NCBI RefSeq assembly: GCF_000689395.1 | Contig: NZ_HG966617.1 | Coordinates: forward strand, 2,478,221 to 2,542,220 | Reading direction: 5' to 3' | DNA length: 64,000 bases | Source of the DNA: Candidatus Phaeomarinobacter ectocarpi | GTDB taxonomy: Bacteria > Pseudomonadota > Alphaproteobacteria > CGMCC-115125 | Shown: positions 8,990 through 17,715 of the stretch, piece after piece | Position numbering within the stretch: the first letter of the stretch is position 1 | How the letters are laid out: each line of letters begins with the position of its first letter | Position numbers and translations under genes: made by a program | The notes under the pieces: model-generated | Database searches by the model: none | The model's input: the letters and a program-made list of their open reading frames with translations, nothing else | What the model was told of the DNA's origin: nothing

Positions 8990-9808
8990 ATGAGCGATGA
9001 TCTGAAACACCTTGAGTCTTTCATCCACACCCTCGCAGACGCGTCAGGTGCGGCCATCATGCCGTATTTCCGAACGCGCCTGGACGTGGACAACAAACTG
9101 TCCGACGGCAAGTTTGATCCGGTGACAGAAGGCGACCGCGCGGGCGAACGTGCGATCCGCGCGTTGATCGATAGCCAGCATCCCGACCACGGCATTCTGG
9201 GTGAGGAATACGGCCTGAAGGACGGCACATCGTCGATTTCCTGGGTCATTGATCCCATCGACGGTACGCGCGTTTTCATGTCCGGCCTGCCCACCTGGGG
9301 CACACTGATCGGGGCCATGCAGGACACTGTGCCGGTCGTGGGTGTGATGGATCAGCCGTACACAGGTGAGCGGTTTTTTGGCGGACCGTCCGGCGCCAAG
9401 CTGATAACGCGCGACGGCGAGCAGGCAATGAAATGCCGCTCATGCGAAACCCTGGGCAATGCCGTGTTGGGTGCAACAGACCCCCGCATGTTTGCTCAAT
9501 CCCCGGACAAGGAAGTCTTCAGGACCCTGTCAGATAGCGTAAAGCTGCTGCGCTATGGCGGTGATTGCTACAACTACGCCATGGTCGCTCTTGGGCAGAT
9601 GGACCTTGTGGTTGAAGCGCACAATCAGGCCTATGACATTCTGCCGCTTGTTCCGATTGTCGAAGCCGCTGGTGGTATCGTCACCGACTGGGCAGGACGA
9701 CCGCTGCGGTCCGGCGCTGACTTTGACCGCAGCAAAGGCAAGATGATTGCGGCAGGCGACAAGCGCATTCACCAGGCTGCTGTGGAAATTCTGTCGCCGG
9801 CAGCCTAG
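8990..9808 (+). CDS. hisN: Histidinol-phosphatase, inositol monophosphatase family
   Basis: A 272-residue Mg-dependent phosphatase of the inositol monophosphatase superfamily, of the HisN-like type that removes phosphate from histidinol phosphate in histidine synthesis. Metal and phosphate residues are visible: DPVTEGDRAGE, ILGEEYG, the WVIDPIDGTRVF signature and the second metal motif near YNYAMVALGQMDLVVEA...YDILPLVPIVEAAGG. No other his genes are nearby, so the substrate comes from family resemblance. The stop TAG overlaps the stop of the convergent hydrolase gene in one CTAG. Confidence 0.85.
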   Translation: MSDDLKHLESFIHTLADASGAAIMPYFRTRLDVDNKLSDGKFDPVTEGDRAGERAIRALIDSQHPDHGILGEEYGLKDGTSSISWVIDPIDGTRVFMSGLPTWGTLIGAMQDTVPVVGVMDQPYTGERFFGGPSGAKLITRDGEQAMKCRSCETLGNAVLGATDPRMFAQSPDKEVFRTLSDSVKLLRYGGDCYNYAMVALGQMDLVVEAHNQAYDILPLVPIVEAAGGIVTDWAGRPLRSGADFDRSKGKMIAAGDKRIHQAAVEILSPAA

Positions 9809-10824
9809 GCCAGCACGCTTTCTGCGAAGTCATCAAACGCCGACCAAAACGGTGCCTGCAGTTCATCGCGCTCCATCAAGATTTCGTGCTTGCAGCCATC
9901 GCATTTGACGTAGGTCGAGCCACGCACGCGGCGTGCATAGGCGGCCACCTGCTTTTCGCTCACCAGCACGTCCTTTTCAGCACCGGCAAAAAGCACTGGT
10001 GTCTTGATGCTGGCAACGAAACTGTCTGATTGCAGCAGGTCAATGCTCTCAGCAGCAGACCCGGCCCACCCAAGAGTGATCGATGCAAGCGCAAGATCAG
10101 AGTTTGCCTTGACGATCGCGACCTGACGGGCAAAACGCTCCGGATCCGATGTCACAATATTGTCCTCGAAGGCATCGAGGCCCACCGCCTTGTCATCCCC
10201 ACCGCCGGGCAGATATTTGTCACCAAGCCCAAGCGCTATACCGGTGAAGCCCATCAGCCGCATGCTCAGCATGGCCCCGGTCGAAAGACGCAAATCCACC
10301 ATCGGTGCACTCAGGGCGACGCCCTTCATCTTTGGCAACCCGGCAGCAAGCGACGCATCTGTATCGGCCAGGTGCAGCCAGCGCATCAGATTGTTGCCCC
10401 CCATGGAGTGCGCCATGCCGATAAGAGGCTGAGGCAGGTTCCGCTCGCCGACAAGCTTCACGAACTTTGCCATGTCACGATCAAATTCATTGAAGTGATC
10501 AATGTGGCCCTTGAGACGGTTTTCGGTTCCGCGCGCTGAAAGCCCCTGCCCGCGCCAGTCCATGGAGGCAACGGCAAACCCGCGGTCCCGCAGCTGGGTC
10601 ACGACCTCAAAGTACTTCTCGATGAACTCCGTACGCCCGCCAAACAGCAGGACCGTTCCACGGGCCTGCGCGCCGGTCGCCGGCCAGACCGCACCACGCA
10701 TGGGCTTCCCGTCATATCCATCAAACCAGAAAGCATCAGCACCTGCAGGACAGGGGTTTTCAGGGATATCGGTCAGGTCTGCCCCTGAAGTTGGAGAAGG
10801 AGCAGTCACAGAAGGAGAGGTCAC
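9805..10824 (-). CDS. Alpha/beta hydrolase, lysophospholipase/monoacylglycerol lipase-like
   Basis: A 339-residue serine hydrolase of the Hydrolase_4 group. The strand GTVLLFGGRTEFIEKYFEV, the FAVASMDWRGQGLS segment (oxyanion side), the nucleophile elbow GMAHSMGGN, the acid AGAEKDVLVS and the His in CDGCKHEILMERDE complete a catalytic triad. Family members hydrolyse lysophospholipids or monoacylglycerols; there is no signal peptide, so it is probably cytoplasmic. It converges on hisN with stop codons sharing CTAG, and diverges from the DUF4838 gene over 137 bases. Confidence 0.85.
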   Translation of the reverse strand: MTSPSVTAPSPTSGADLTDIPENPCPAGADAFWFDGYDGKPMRGAVWPATGAQARGTVLLFGGRTEFIEKYFEVVTQLRDRGFAVASMDWRGQGLSARGTENRLKGHIDHFNEFDRDMAKFVKLVGERNLPQPLIGMAHSMGGNNLMRWLHLADTDASLAAGLPKMKGVALSAPMVDLRLSTGAMLSMRLMGFTGIALGLGDKYLPGGGDDKAVGLDAFEDNIVTSDPERFARQVAIVKANSDLALASITLGWAGSAAESIDLLQSDSFVASIKTPVLFAGAEKDVLVSEKQVAAYARRVRGSTYVKCDGCKHEILMERDELQAPFWSAFDDFAESVLA

Positions 10825-10961
10825 AGATAGAAATCCTTGCGATTTTGAGCATCACAGCTGCTCAGCATTTTGTTGCCGGAGTTTAGCAGGTAGGCTGGCT
10901 GAGTCTCAAAACCAAGGTCACTTGCCGCCAGATCCGGCGCAAGACCTAAAGATCGCGCCCT

Positions 10962-12983
10962 ATGTCCACACCCGTAACCCTCGATATTTCCAATGGCTGG
11001 TACATCGACGCAGCCCCCGGCTCGGGTCCCGCCAAGGCAGCCGCCCAGGAACTTGCCGAGCACTTGGCCCTGATCGCTCCCCAGTCAAAAGGGCAAAGCG
11101 GCATCGGGATGTCTTTGGCGTATCGCGATCAGGCAACCGACGGCTTCATATGGAATGTTGCGGACGGGCACGTTCAGCTCACCGGGAACAGTCAACGCGG
11201 CCTGCTCTACGCCATCTTCAGTTTTTTGACACAGCTTGGCTTCGGCTGGCCGGGACACCAGCTTGAAGACCGGTGCAGTCCTTCCGGCCAGCGGTTTTCA
11301 CTCCCCGAGGCCTGTGCCGAGACACCCAGCTTCCTCGGCCGATGCCTGATCATCGGGCACCACGTATTTCTGGCGGAGCACGAAGCCTGGGTCAGATGGG
11401 GGGCACGCAACTGCCTGAATACGATCTTTGTGCATACCGCCGAAGAAGGTCTGGCGCTCGGGGCTGCCCCGGTGCACCAATGGCATGCGGTCAGTGATGC
11501 CGTCCGCGCGCAATGCAGTCGCTATGGCATGACGCTTGAAGTGGGCGGCCATGGCCTGTCACGACTATTGCCACGCGCACTCTTTAACGACATGCCCGAT
11601 GCCTTTCGCATGAAGGACGGCAAACGCAGCCCGGACCACAATCTTGACCCCCTCAATGCCGAGGGAATGGCGATCGTGCGCGACAATGCCCGGACATGGT
11701 TTCAGCAGAACCCCGGCGCAGATGTCTATCACCTGTGGCCGGACGACATCCCCGGCGGCGGCTGGTCGCAAAGCCCTGAATGCGACGGGCTAAGCGCATC
11801 AGACCAGGCCTTGATTGCCACCAACGTTCTTGCTGAAGAGCTGGACCAGATCCACCCCGACGCACAAGTCGCTCACATCGCCTACCATGATACAGAGCCC
11901 GCGCCGAGATCAGCGCGACCACGTAGCAATGTGTCATTGCTCTGGGCACCGCGTATGCGCAGCTACGCGCAGGGTGCCTTTGAACGCTCATCCACCGTCA
12001 ATGCGCGGTACCCGCGCGAACTCGCCGCCAATGTGCAGCTGTTTCAAGACGCCCGCGCCAAACCGCTGCGCGTGTTCGAATACTATCTCGACGCCATTCT
12101 CTTTAAGTCCGTCCTGCCGCCACTGGTCTCCCAGATGGCCGTCGATGCCATTGGCTACAAAGACGCAGCCACCCACACGCTGCAGGCCTTGATGGTTGGC
12201 GGACGGCCCTGGTGCGCCCCGCAGCTCAACGCCTATGCCTTCGCCCAACTGGCCTGGGACAATACGCAGTCGCCGCGCGCCATCATTCAGCGGTTCGCCA
12301 CCATGATCGTCGGTGATGCAGCAGCAGGTCATCTGGCTGACCACTACAATGCTCTGAGTGATGCATTCGCACTTGCCCTGACCTTCGAGCCCCATGAGGC
12401 AAAACCGGCGGCCGCTGCAGGAGCCGCAGACTTTCTGGACACGCCCCCCACCGACATGGGCGACCCCTGGCACGCAACACCCGACGACATTGCTCTTCGT
12501 TTGAGCTGGAAGTCAGACATCGAGCAGCAATTGAATCATGCTGCCGACGCGCTGACCCTAACAGGTCAGTCTGCCAACCCCACCAAACACATTGTCGGCC
12601 TGCAAGCTGAATTCGCCCTTGCCCGCCTCTGGTTTGATTTCCACTTTGCCCGTCTGAGCCTCTATGACGCGTGGCACATGCGTGACAGGGATGATGGTGA
12701 CAAAGCCCGCCATGCGCTGGCCCGCGCCTACGCTATTTGCGATGCGGTCGATGAGTGGACCCAGACGCATATTGACGAAGAAAAATACCAGCAGAACACA
12801 AAACTGCTGCACTGGTTGTTCTGGCGACTGCGGCTGGACTGGATACGCGAACAACTGGCCCCCGAAGGCGCAGAGCGCGACAGGGTGCGGGCAGAACGCG
12901 TCGCTGACATGACCGCACGCTTTGCCATGGGTCGTACCCTTTGGAGCAAAAACACCGACACCAACAACAGTGAGACCACATGA
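10962..12983 (+). CDS. DUF4838-domain protein, predicted glycoside-hydrolase-like
   Basis: A 673-residue protein without a signal peptide. Residues about 1-110 look like the alpha/beta N-terminal domain that precedes catalytic barrels in GH20 and alpha-glucuronidases (ISNGWYIDAAPGSGPAKAAAQELAEHL, then SQRGLLYAIFSFLTQLGFGW). The DUF4838 region follows, with WVRWGARNCLNTIFVH, YHLWPDDIPGGGWSQSPEC (acidic pair typical of the family's presumed active site) and LRVFEYYLDAILFKSVLPPL. The rest is helical, with no recognised domain. Its stop overlaps the ATG of the acyl-CoA carboxylase gene (ATGA), so the two are coupled although their families have no known link. Enzymatic activity is inferred from the family, not shown. 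Confidence 0.75.
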   Translation: MSTPVTLDISNGWYIDAAPGSGPAKAAAQELAEHLALIAPQSKGQSGIGMSLAYRDQATDGFIWNVADGHVQLTGNSQRGLLYAIFSFLTQLGFGWPGHQLEDRCSPSGQRFSLPEACAETPSFLGRCLIIGHHVFLAEHEAWVRWGARNCLNTIFVHTAEEGLALGAAPVHQWHAVSDAVRAQCSRYGMTLEVGGHGLSRLLPRALFNDMPDAFRMKDGKRSPDHNLDPLNAEGMAIVRDNARTWFQQNPGADVYHLWPDDIPGGGWSQSPECDGLSASDQALIATNVLAEELDQIHPDAQVAHIAYHDTEPAPRSARPRSNVSLLWAPRMRSYAQGAFERSSTVNARYPRELAANVQLFQDARAKPLRVFEYYLDAILFKSVLPPLVSQMAVDAIGYKDAATHTLQALMVGGRPWCAPQLNAYAFAQLAWDNTQSPRAIIQRFATMIVGDAAAGHLADHYNALSDAFALALTFEPHEAKPAAAAGAADFLDTPPTDMGDPWHATPDDIALRLSWKSDIEQQLNHAADALTLTGQSANPTKHIVGLQAEFALARLWFDFHFARLSLYDAWHMRDRDDGDKARHALARAYAICDAVDEWTQTHIDEEKYQQNTKLLHWLFWRLRLDWIREQLAPEGAERDRVRAERVADMTARFAMGRTLWSKNTDTNNSETT

Positions 12984-14536
12984 CCTGGGAAGATGAAGCC
13001 AAGGAAATTGCCGCGCGGCGCGTGGAAGCCAAAGCGCAGGGCGGCGACGAGGGTATTGCCAAGCAACACGCCAAGGGTCGGCTGACAATCCGCGAGCGCA
13101 TTGCTCATGTCACAGACAACAAGAGCTTTCAGGAGCTTGGCGAAGGGGCAGGCGCGCCGGAGTTTGATGACGATGGAAATCGCACAGGCTTTACGCCCGC
13201 CAATTTCGTGCTTGGCTTTGCAAAGGTCGGAGGCCGTCGCGTTATCATCGGTGGCGAAGATTTTACGCTGAAGGGCGGATCGCCCAATCCCGCCGGCCTG
13301 CGCAAAAGCGTCTACTCAGAAGACGTGGCACTCCAGTACAAAGTGCCGCTGATCCGGCTGCACGAAGGCGGCGGTGGCTCCGTTGCGGGGTCAGGCGGCG
13401 GCAAAAGCAAATCGCGGCCTGTCGGTGACCCGGTCTTCTCCACACCGCGCTTTGTGTCACTTGCAAAGACACTCGGTACCATTCCCGTGGCAAGTGCAGC
13501 CCTTGGCCCGGTGGCAGGCATGCCCGCAGCCCGACTGGTCTCGTCCCACTTCACGGTGATGGCGCAGAACGCACAGGTCCTGATCGCCGGACCCGCCGTC
13601 GTAGAACGCGCCACCGGGCACAAGATGACCAAGGAAGAACTCGGCGGCCCGGACATCCACACAAAGTCGGGCGTTATCGACAATGTTGCCGAGACAGAAG
13701 AAGCCGCGCTGGATGAAATCGCGCAGTATCTCTCTTACATGCCGCAAAACGTTTACGAGGAAGCACCGGTCATCCCCTGCGATGATCCCGTGGACCGGGC
13801 CGACGACAAGCTCTTGTCGATTGTGCCGCGCGAACGCCGTAAGCCCTACGCCATGCGCAAGATCATCAAGTCCGTTGTCGACAATAGGTCATGGTTCGAG
13901 ATGACCCGTCGCTATGGCCCCTCATTGATCACAGGCCTTGCCCGCATGGGTGGCCGGCCCGTTGGCATACTGGGCAATGACTGCACCTATTACGCAGGCG
14001 CCATGACAGCAGATGCCGCACGCAAGACCCGCCGCTTCATTGATTTTTGCAACACATTCAATTTGCCGGTCATCGCGCTGGTGGATGAGCCAGGCTTCAT
14101 GATCGGCCCTGATTCTGAAATGTCCGGCACGATTCGCGCCGGCGCTGAGGCCATTGCCGCTGTCATGAATGGCCGGGTGCCTTGGGCAAGTGTGATTGTC
14201 CGAAAAGTCTTTGGTGTGGCCGGTGCCGCCCACTTTGCTCCCGGTGGCCATGTCTTCTCATGGCCCAGTGCTGAGACCGGAGCTTTGCCGGTGGAAGGTG
14301 GCGTGGCTGTCGCATTCGGCAGACAGATAGCCGCTGCCGAAGATCCTGACGCCAAGCGTCGCGAACTGGAAGAGATGCTGGCTGCCAGTCAGTCGCCCTT
14401 CCCCCGCGCAGAAGGCTTTTCAGTTCATGAATTGATTGATCCGCGAGAGACACGCGCAAAATTGAACGAATGGCTCGACTGGACCTGGCCCACTCTTCAA
14501 CACCAGCTTGGTCCGTATCTCAGACCGATGGCCTGA
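12980..14536 (+). CDS. Acyl-CoA carboxylase carboxyltransferase (beta) subunit
   Basis: A 518-residue biotin-dependent carboxyltransferase of the propionyl/methylcrotonyl/geranyl-CoA carboxylase group, transferring CO2 from carboxybiotin to an acyl-CoA. It starts KGRLTIRERIAHVTDNKSFQELG; the N-half has the glycine-rich RLHEGGGGSVAGSGG and the C-half ALVDEPGFMIGPDSE followed by GAEAIAAVMNGRVPWASVIVRKVFG, both acyl-CoA/biotin site features. The biotin carboxylase and biotin carrier partner are not encoded in this window, so the complex must be completed elsewhere. The gene starts inside the last codon of the DUF4838 gene and ends just before a bidirectional terminator. The acyl substrate is undetermined. 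Confidence 0.88.
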   Translation: MTWEDEAKEIAARRVEAKAQGGDEGIAKQHAKGRLTIRERIAHVTDNKSFQELGEGAGAPEFDDDGNRTGFTPANFVLGFAKVGGRRVIIGGEDFTLKGGSPNPAGLRKSVYSEDVALQYKVPLIRLHEGGGGSVAGSGGGKSKSRPVGDPVFSTPRFVSLAKTLGTIPVASAALGPVAGMPAARLVSSHFTVMAQNAQVLIAGPAVVERATGHKMTKEELGGPDIHTKSGVIDNVAETEEAALDEIAQYLSYMPQNVYEEAPVIPCDDPVDRADDKLLSIVPRERRKPYAMRKIIKSVVDNRSWFEMTRRYGPSLITGLARMGGRPVGILGNDCTYYAGAMTADAARKTRRFIDFCNTFNLPVIALVDEPGFMIGPDSEMSGTIRAGAEAIAAVMNGRVPWASVIVRKVFGVAGAAHFAPGGHVFSWPSAETGALPVEGGVAVAFGRQIAAAEDPDAKRRELEEMLAASQSPFPRAEGFSVHELIDPRETRAKLNEWLDWTWPTLQHQLGPYLRPMA

Positions 14537-14546
14537 CGCAGACGCA

Positions 14547-14575
14547 AAAACGCCCGGGCAGAACCCGGGCGTTTT
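14547..14575. terminator. Bidirectional intrinsic terminator
   Basis: CGCCCGGG (14551-14558) and CCCGGGCG (14564-14571) pair around a five-base loop, flanked by a run of A on the left and TTTT on the right. It sits between the convergent carboxylase gene and the secreted-protein gene and can serve both strands. Confidence 0.9.
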
Positions 14576-14596
14576 CATGTGTGTTAGCCGTGCGGC

Positions 14597-15460
14597 TTAG
14601 AGGTAGCGGTAGCCAAGCACGCTGCCTGTGTAGGCACAGATCCGCAGATCAACATTGCGCTTATTGTGCTTGCCACGGACCTGGTAGTGATCGGTCCAGT
14701 CGTTACCACCAGACACATAGCGTGCATTGTGGAAGTTGGAGTAGTTGTGCTGCTTCAGACCTGAACGCCAGTGCTTGAAAGGCTTGCGCTGTGGCTTGAC
14801 GTTGTTGGCCAGGTTGTACCGCTGTGCATTGCGCACATTCTTGATGTGACCGTTGCGGCTGTTGACCGTGATCAGCTTGGCTTTGCCGCGCTTGTTGAGG
14901 CCACGCACCTTGTAGACATTGCCCTTCAGGTCAACGCGGTCAAACCGCTTGAAACCTTCGTGACGCAGACCGGCCAGCAACTTGCGCACACCGATAACCC
15001 GGTGATGCGGCACTTCATTGGGGTTCGCACGGCGGACATCAAACAGACGACCATTGTACGGATCAGCCTTTGCCTGGCTGTAGCGACCGTTCTGGCCAAA
15101 GCCCTTCACGTGGTAGACGCCGTTGCGGAACACGATGTCCGTCACTTTGCCGCCAGTGCGCTTCTGGATCAGCTGAACCGTCTTGGGGATATAGTTGAAC
15201 TTCTTGCCGCCGTGGCGGTTGCCGCCATTGCCCCAACCCTGCTGCATCTTGCGGGCCTGATGGTAATGCTCGGTGCGGTTCCAGCCGTCATTGTAGCCGC
15301 CGCGATTGTAGTTGTTGTTGTAGTGCTGGACCTGGCCGTTGCTGAAGGTAACGCCGCCGCCATGACCATTACTGATGCTGAATGAAAATCCACCGGCCTG
15401 GGCTGGTGCTGCGGCGGCCAGGGTGCCACCAACTGCTGCAAGGATAAGAAGCTTTTTCAT
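14597..15460 (-). CDS. Secreted basic protein with two PepSY-like repeats and a conserved tail
   Basis: A 287-residue exported protein of unknown function. MKKLLILAAVGGTLAAAAPAQA is a clean Sec signal peptide, and GGAGAA-like purines precede this ATG, so it is preferred to an ATG 42 bases upstream. After an Asn/Gly/His-rich segment come two PepSY-like repeats: IQKRTGGKVTDIVFRNGVYH...GRLFDV and GLRHEGFKRFDRVDLKGNVYK...GHIKNV. The C-terminal 45 residues end VDLRICAYTGSVLGYRYL, a tail shared with the neighbouring gene at 15824. The mature protein is strongly basic, so binding to an acidic polymer or to metal is possible but not shown. Confidence 0.8.
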   Translation of the reverse strand: MKKLLILAAVGGTLAAAAPAQAGGFSFSISNGHGGGVTFSNGQVQHYNNNYNRGGYNDGWNRTEHYHQARKMQQGWGNGGNRHGGKKFNYIPKTVQLIQKRTGGKVTDIVFRNGVYHVKGFGQNGRYSQAKADPYNGRLFDVRRANPNEVPHHRVIGVRKLLAGLRHEGFKRFDRVDLKGNVYKVRGLNKRGKAKLITVNSRNGHIKNVRNAQRYNLANNVKPQRKPFKHWRSGLKQHNYSNFHNARYVSGGNDWTDHYQVRGKHNKRNVDLRICAYTGSVLGYRYL

Positions 15461-15823
15461 AACGTGTTCTCCGTCTCTCATGTTGTGCCCGGATGTGCTC
15501 AAAGCGGGCCTTGATGTGAGCCACCGGGACAGTGGGTGGCTGATGTCTCAGCAACGAAGCGCCCCGAAGGTGTGTGAGGCGGGATGTCCCCGTTGCTTGA
15601 GGAGGAGAATGGCAGGGGCCCTCTGAACCCCTTCTGGGACACCTGTTAAGAAACGGGTCAGGAACATGAACCCCACCCAACCAACGTCATCAGTAAGCTG
15701 ATAGATGCGAAGAAACCCCGCCCACTCCCTCAGCACCGACAAAAGAAAACGGGCGCTTCCGGTTCACCCGAAAACGCCCGCATTCAAGCCAAAAATCGCA
15801 AGCCGGAGGCCCGCATCATTTAG
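15461..15823. other. 363-base intergenic stretch between the two secreted-protein genes
   Basis: It holds the terminator of the upstream gene (15750-15780) and the leader of the downstream gene, which is transcribed leftward. Short open frames here have no recognisable protein features. No other element was recognised. Confidence 0.6.
15741..15780 (-). terminator. Intrinsic terminator after the small secreted-protein gene
   Basis: On the minus strand CGGGCG (15780-15775) pairs with CGCCCG (15755-15750), followed by TTTTCTTTTG. It lies about 45 bases beyond the stop at 15824. Confidence 0.75.
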
Positions 15824-16324
15824 CTAGTGGTACCGCCAGCCCAGCACATTGCCGGTGTAGGCACACACACGAAGGTTCACGCCACGACCATATCCGTCAT
15901 AGGCGCTCACAAAATAGTGAGGTGTCCAATTGCGACCGTGGCCATGAAACTGTGCCCGGCGGAAGTTGTGATAGCCGTGACCAGTCAATGCGCGGATGAA
16001 ATTCTTGAACGGCCGCACATTGCCGTGGTTCCGGTGATGATACCGCGGGCCGTAATTGTAGTTGCGGTTCTGATTGTAATGACGGCGATGCCAGTTCGAC
16101 TGACGCCACCCGCCATAATAGTTCTGGCCGCGCCGGTGATTCTGGCCACGGTGATGATGATGACGACTGTCGTGAATAAGAGTGACAGCCCCATTTGCAT
16201 CAATCGTCGACGTCAGGGCTTTGCCTGCAGGCAATGATGCAGCGTTGGCAGGCACAATGGCGGCCAGGCCAAGAGCAATCGCTCCAACCAGTCCACCTGC
16301 TGCGTAAGTGAGTATCCGTTTCAT
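15824..16324 (-). CDS. Small secreted His/Asn/Arg-rich protein with the conserved tail
   Basis: A 166-residue exported protein of unknown function. MKRILTYAAGGLVGAIALGLAAIVPANA is a signal peptide; AGGAG-like purines precede the ATG. The middle is rich in His, Asn, Arg and Tyr (DSRHHHHRGQNHRRGQNYYGG onward) with no domain I can name. The last 45 residues, from YHNFRRAQFHGHGRNW to VNLRVCAYTGNVLGWRYH, align with the tail of the protein at 14597. The His cluster suggests metal binding, and the high positive charge suggests association with the cell surface; both are inferences. It has its own terminator, so it is probably a separate transcript from its paralogue. Confidence 0.75.
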   Translation of the reverse strand: MKRILTYAAGGLVGAIALGLAAIVPANAASLPAGKALTSTIDANGAVTLIHDSRHHHHRGQNHRRGQNYYGGWRQSNWHRRHYNQNRNYNYGPRYHHRNHGNVRPFKNFIRALTGHGYHNFRRAQFHGHGRNWTPHYFVSAYDGYGRGVNLRVCAYTGNVLGWRYH

Positions 16325-16659
16325 AGATGCACTCCTCGAGAAGTTTCAACGGGCGCGGGACCGGCTTAACTGCTCGACCCCGCCTTGCATCCGGCTTGTT
16401 GGTGATGCCGCACCACCGGATACATGTCCCCACTCGTGAGTGTCGGTTTTTGGGCCTGAACCCAAACTGCACGCAGCGTTAACCTTTTGGTCAGCTACAT
16501 GACCAAAAGCTAAGCTAGATGAACAACTTACAAGGTTAACGCAGCGTCTTTTCGGCGCCCATGACGGCCAAAATGAGGCGTGTGGCAAAGCTGCACGACA
16601 GCAGGAATTGACATGCTACATTTGCCACCACCTATCGCCATAGTTCCGGAAGCCGACAC
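16325..16659. other. Divergent promoter region with overlapping inverted repeats
   Basis: The 335 bases separate the leftward secreted-protein gene from the rightward TAXI gene. They contain GCGTTAACCTT (16476-16486) and its inverted copy AAGGTTAACGC (16532-16542), plus CTTTTGGTCA (16484-16493) inverted at 16500-16509. A sigma70-like promoter faces the TAXI gene further right. No gene was recognised. Confidence 0.6.
16608..16636 (+). promoter_or_regulatory. Candidate sigma70-type promoter for the TAXI-TRAP operon
   Basis: TTGACA at 16608-16613 is a consensus -35 box; 17 bases on, CCTATC at 16631-16636 is a weak -10. The start codon is 24 bases further. No mapping data support it. Confidence 0.4.
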
Positions 16660-17697
16660 ATGCCCACCTTTGCCCGCTTCATCCGCCTCACATCTGCCGC
16701 AGCTGTTCTCCTAAGCAGCCTTGTCCTGGGACAGGCGGCACAGGCTGAGAACCGCCAGTACATTCTGGCGACGGCAACAACCGGCGGCACCTACTATCCC
16801 GTCGGTGTGGCGATCGCGACCCTGAGCAAGATCAAGCTGGAACCGGCAAACGGCTTTTCGCTGTCAGCCATCAGTTCTGCAGGGTCAGGTGAGAACATCA
16901 AATTGCTGCGCGACGACGAAGCCCAGTTTGCAATTCTTCAGGGTCTCTATGGCGCATGGGCGGCTACCGGCACAGGACAGCTCGCCAATGACGGACCTCA
17001 GGAAAACATCCGGTCCATCTCTATGCTCTGGCGCAACGTCGAACATTTCGTGCTGCGCAAGTCGGATGCTGACACCGGCACGATCGCAGACCTCAAAGGC
17101 CTGGGCGAACCCTTCTCCATGGGCAAGCGCAACTCAGGCTCGGAAGGATCAGCCAAACACATCCTTGCAGCCCTTGGCATTGAGCCAGGCACGGACTTCG
17201 ACGTCATCAACCTTGGGTATGGCCCCAGTGCCGACGCCATGCAGGACGGCAAGGCAGCGGGCATGAACACCCCGGCTGGGGCACCCGTAAGCGCCGTCAC
17301 CCGCGCCTTTGCGGCGGCCAATGGCGAGCTTGTGGTGTTGAGCTTCAACGCGGAAGACACAGCAGCCATCAATGCCGCCCTAGGCGACGAAACTGAACTG
17401 TGGACGGCCTTTGAGATACCGGCTGACACCTATCCCGGCCAGACAGACGCTGCGCAGACAATCGCGCAACCCAACTTCCTGGCCGTCAATGCAGATGTCA
17501 GCGAAGACGATGTCTATGCACTTACCAAGGCACTGTATGATAATCTGACCTTCCTCGGCGGCATCCACGCCGCCACCAAGGACATGAGCCTTGAAAGCGC
17601 CATCACCGGTCTGCCTGTCGCTCTGCATCCCGGTGCCGTGCGCTACTACGAAGAAGCCGGCGTGACGGTGCCTGACCGTCTCAAGCCCGCAAACTAG
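16660..17697 (+). CDS. TAXI-family TRAP transporter solute-binding protein
   Basis: A 345-residue periplasmic binding protein of the TAXI group. A signal peptide covers about residues 1-30 (AAAVLLSSLVLGQAAQAEN). The family signature YILATATTGGTYYPVGVAIATL follows directly, then SAISSAGSGENIKLLRDDEAQFAILQG, and later the GMNTPAGAPVSAV segment. TAXI proteins deliver ligand to a fused TRAP permease; glutamate and other carboxylates are known ligands in some members, but the substrate here is open. The permease gene begins 18 bases after the stop, so the two form one operon. Confidence 0.92.
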   Translation: MPTFARFIRLTSAAAVLLSSLVLGQAAQAENRQYILATATTGGTYYPVGVAIATLSKIKLEPANGFSLSAISSAGSGENIKLLRDDEAQFAILQGLYGAWAATGTGQLANDGPQENIRSISMLWRNVEHFVLRKSDADTGTIADLKGLGEPFSMGKRNSGSEGSAKHILAALGIEPGTDFDVINLGYGPSADAMQDGKAAGMNTPAGAPVSAVTRAFAAANGELVVLSFNAEDTAAINAALGDETELWTAFEIPADTYPGQTDAAQTIAQPNFLAVNADVSEDDVYALTKALYDNLTFLGGIHAATKDMSLESAITGLPVALHPGAVRYYEEAGVTVPDRLKPAN

Positions 17698-17715
17698 AGC
17701 GCGGTCCCACTTCCC

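Noticed and set aside
15548-15742. 64-residue minus-strand frame between the secreted-protein genes
   Set aside because: It has no signal, domain or ribosome site, and lies just before the leader of a real gene.
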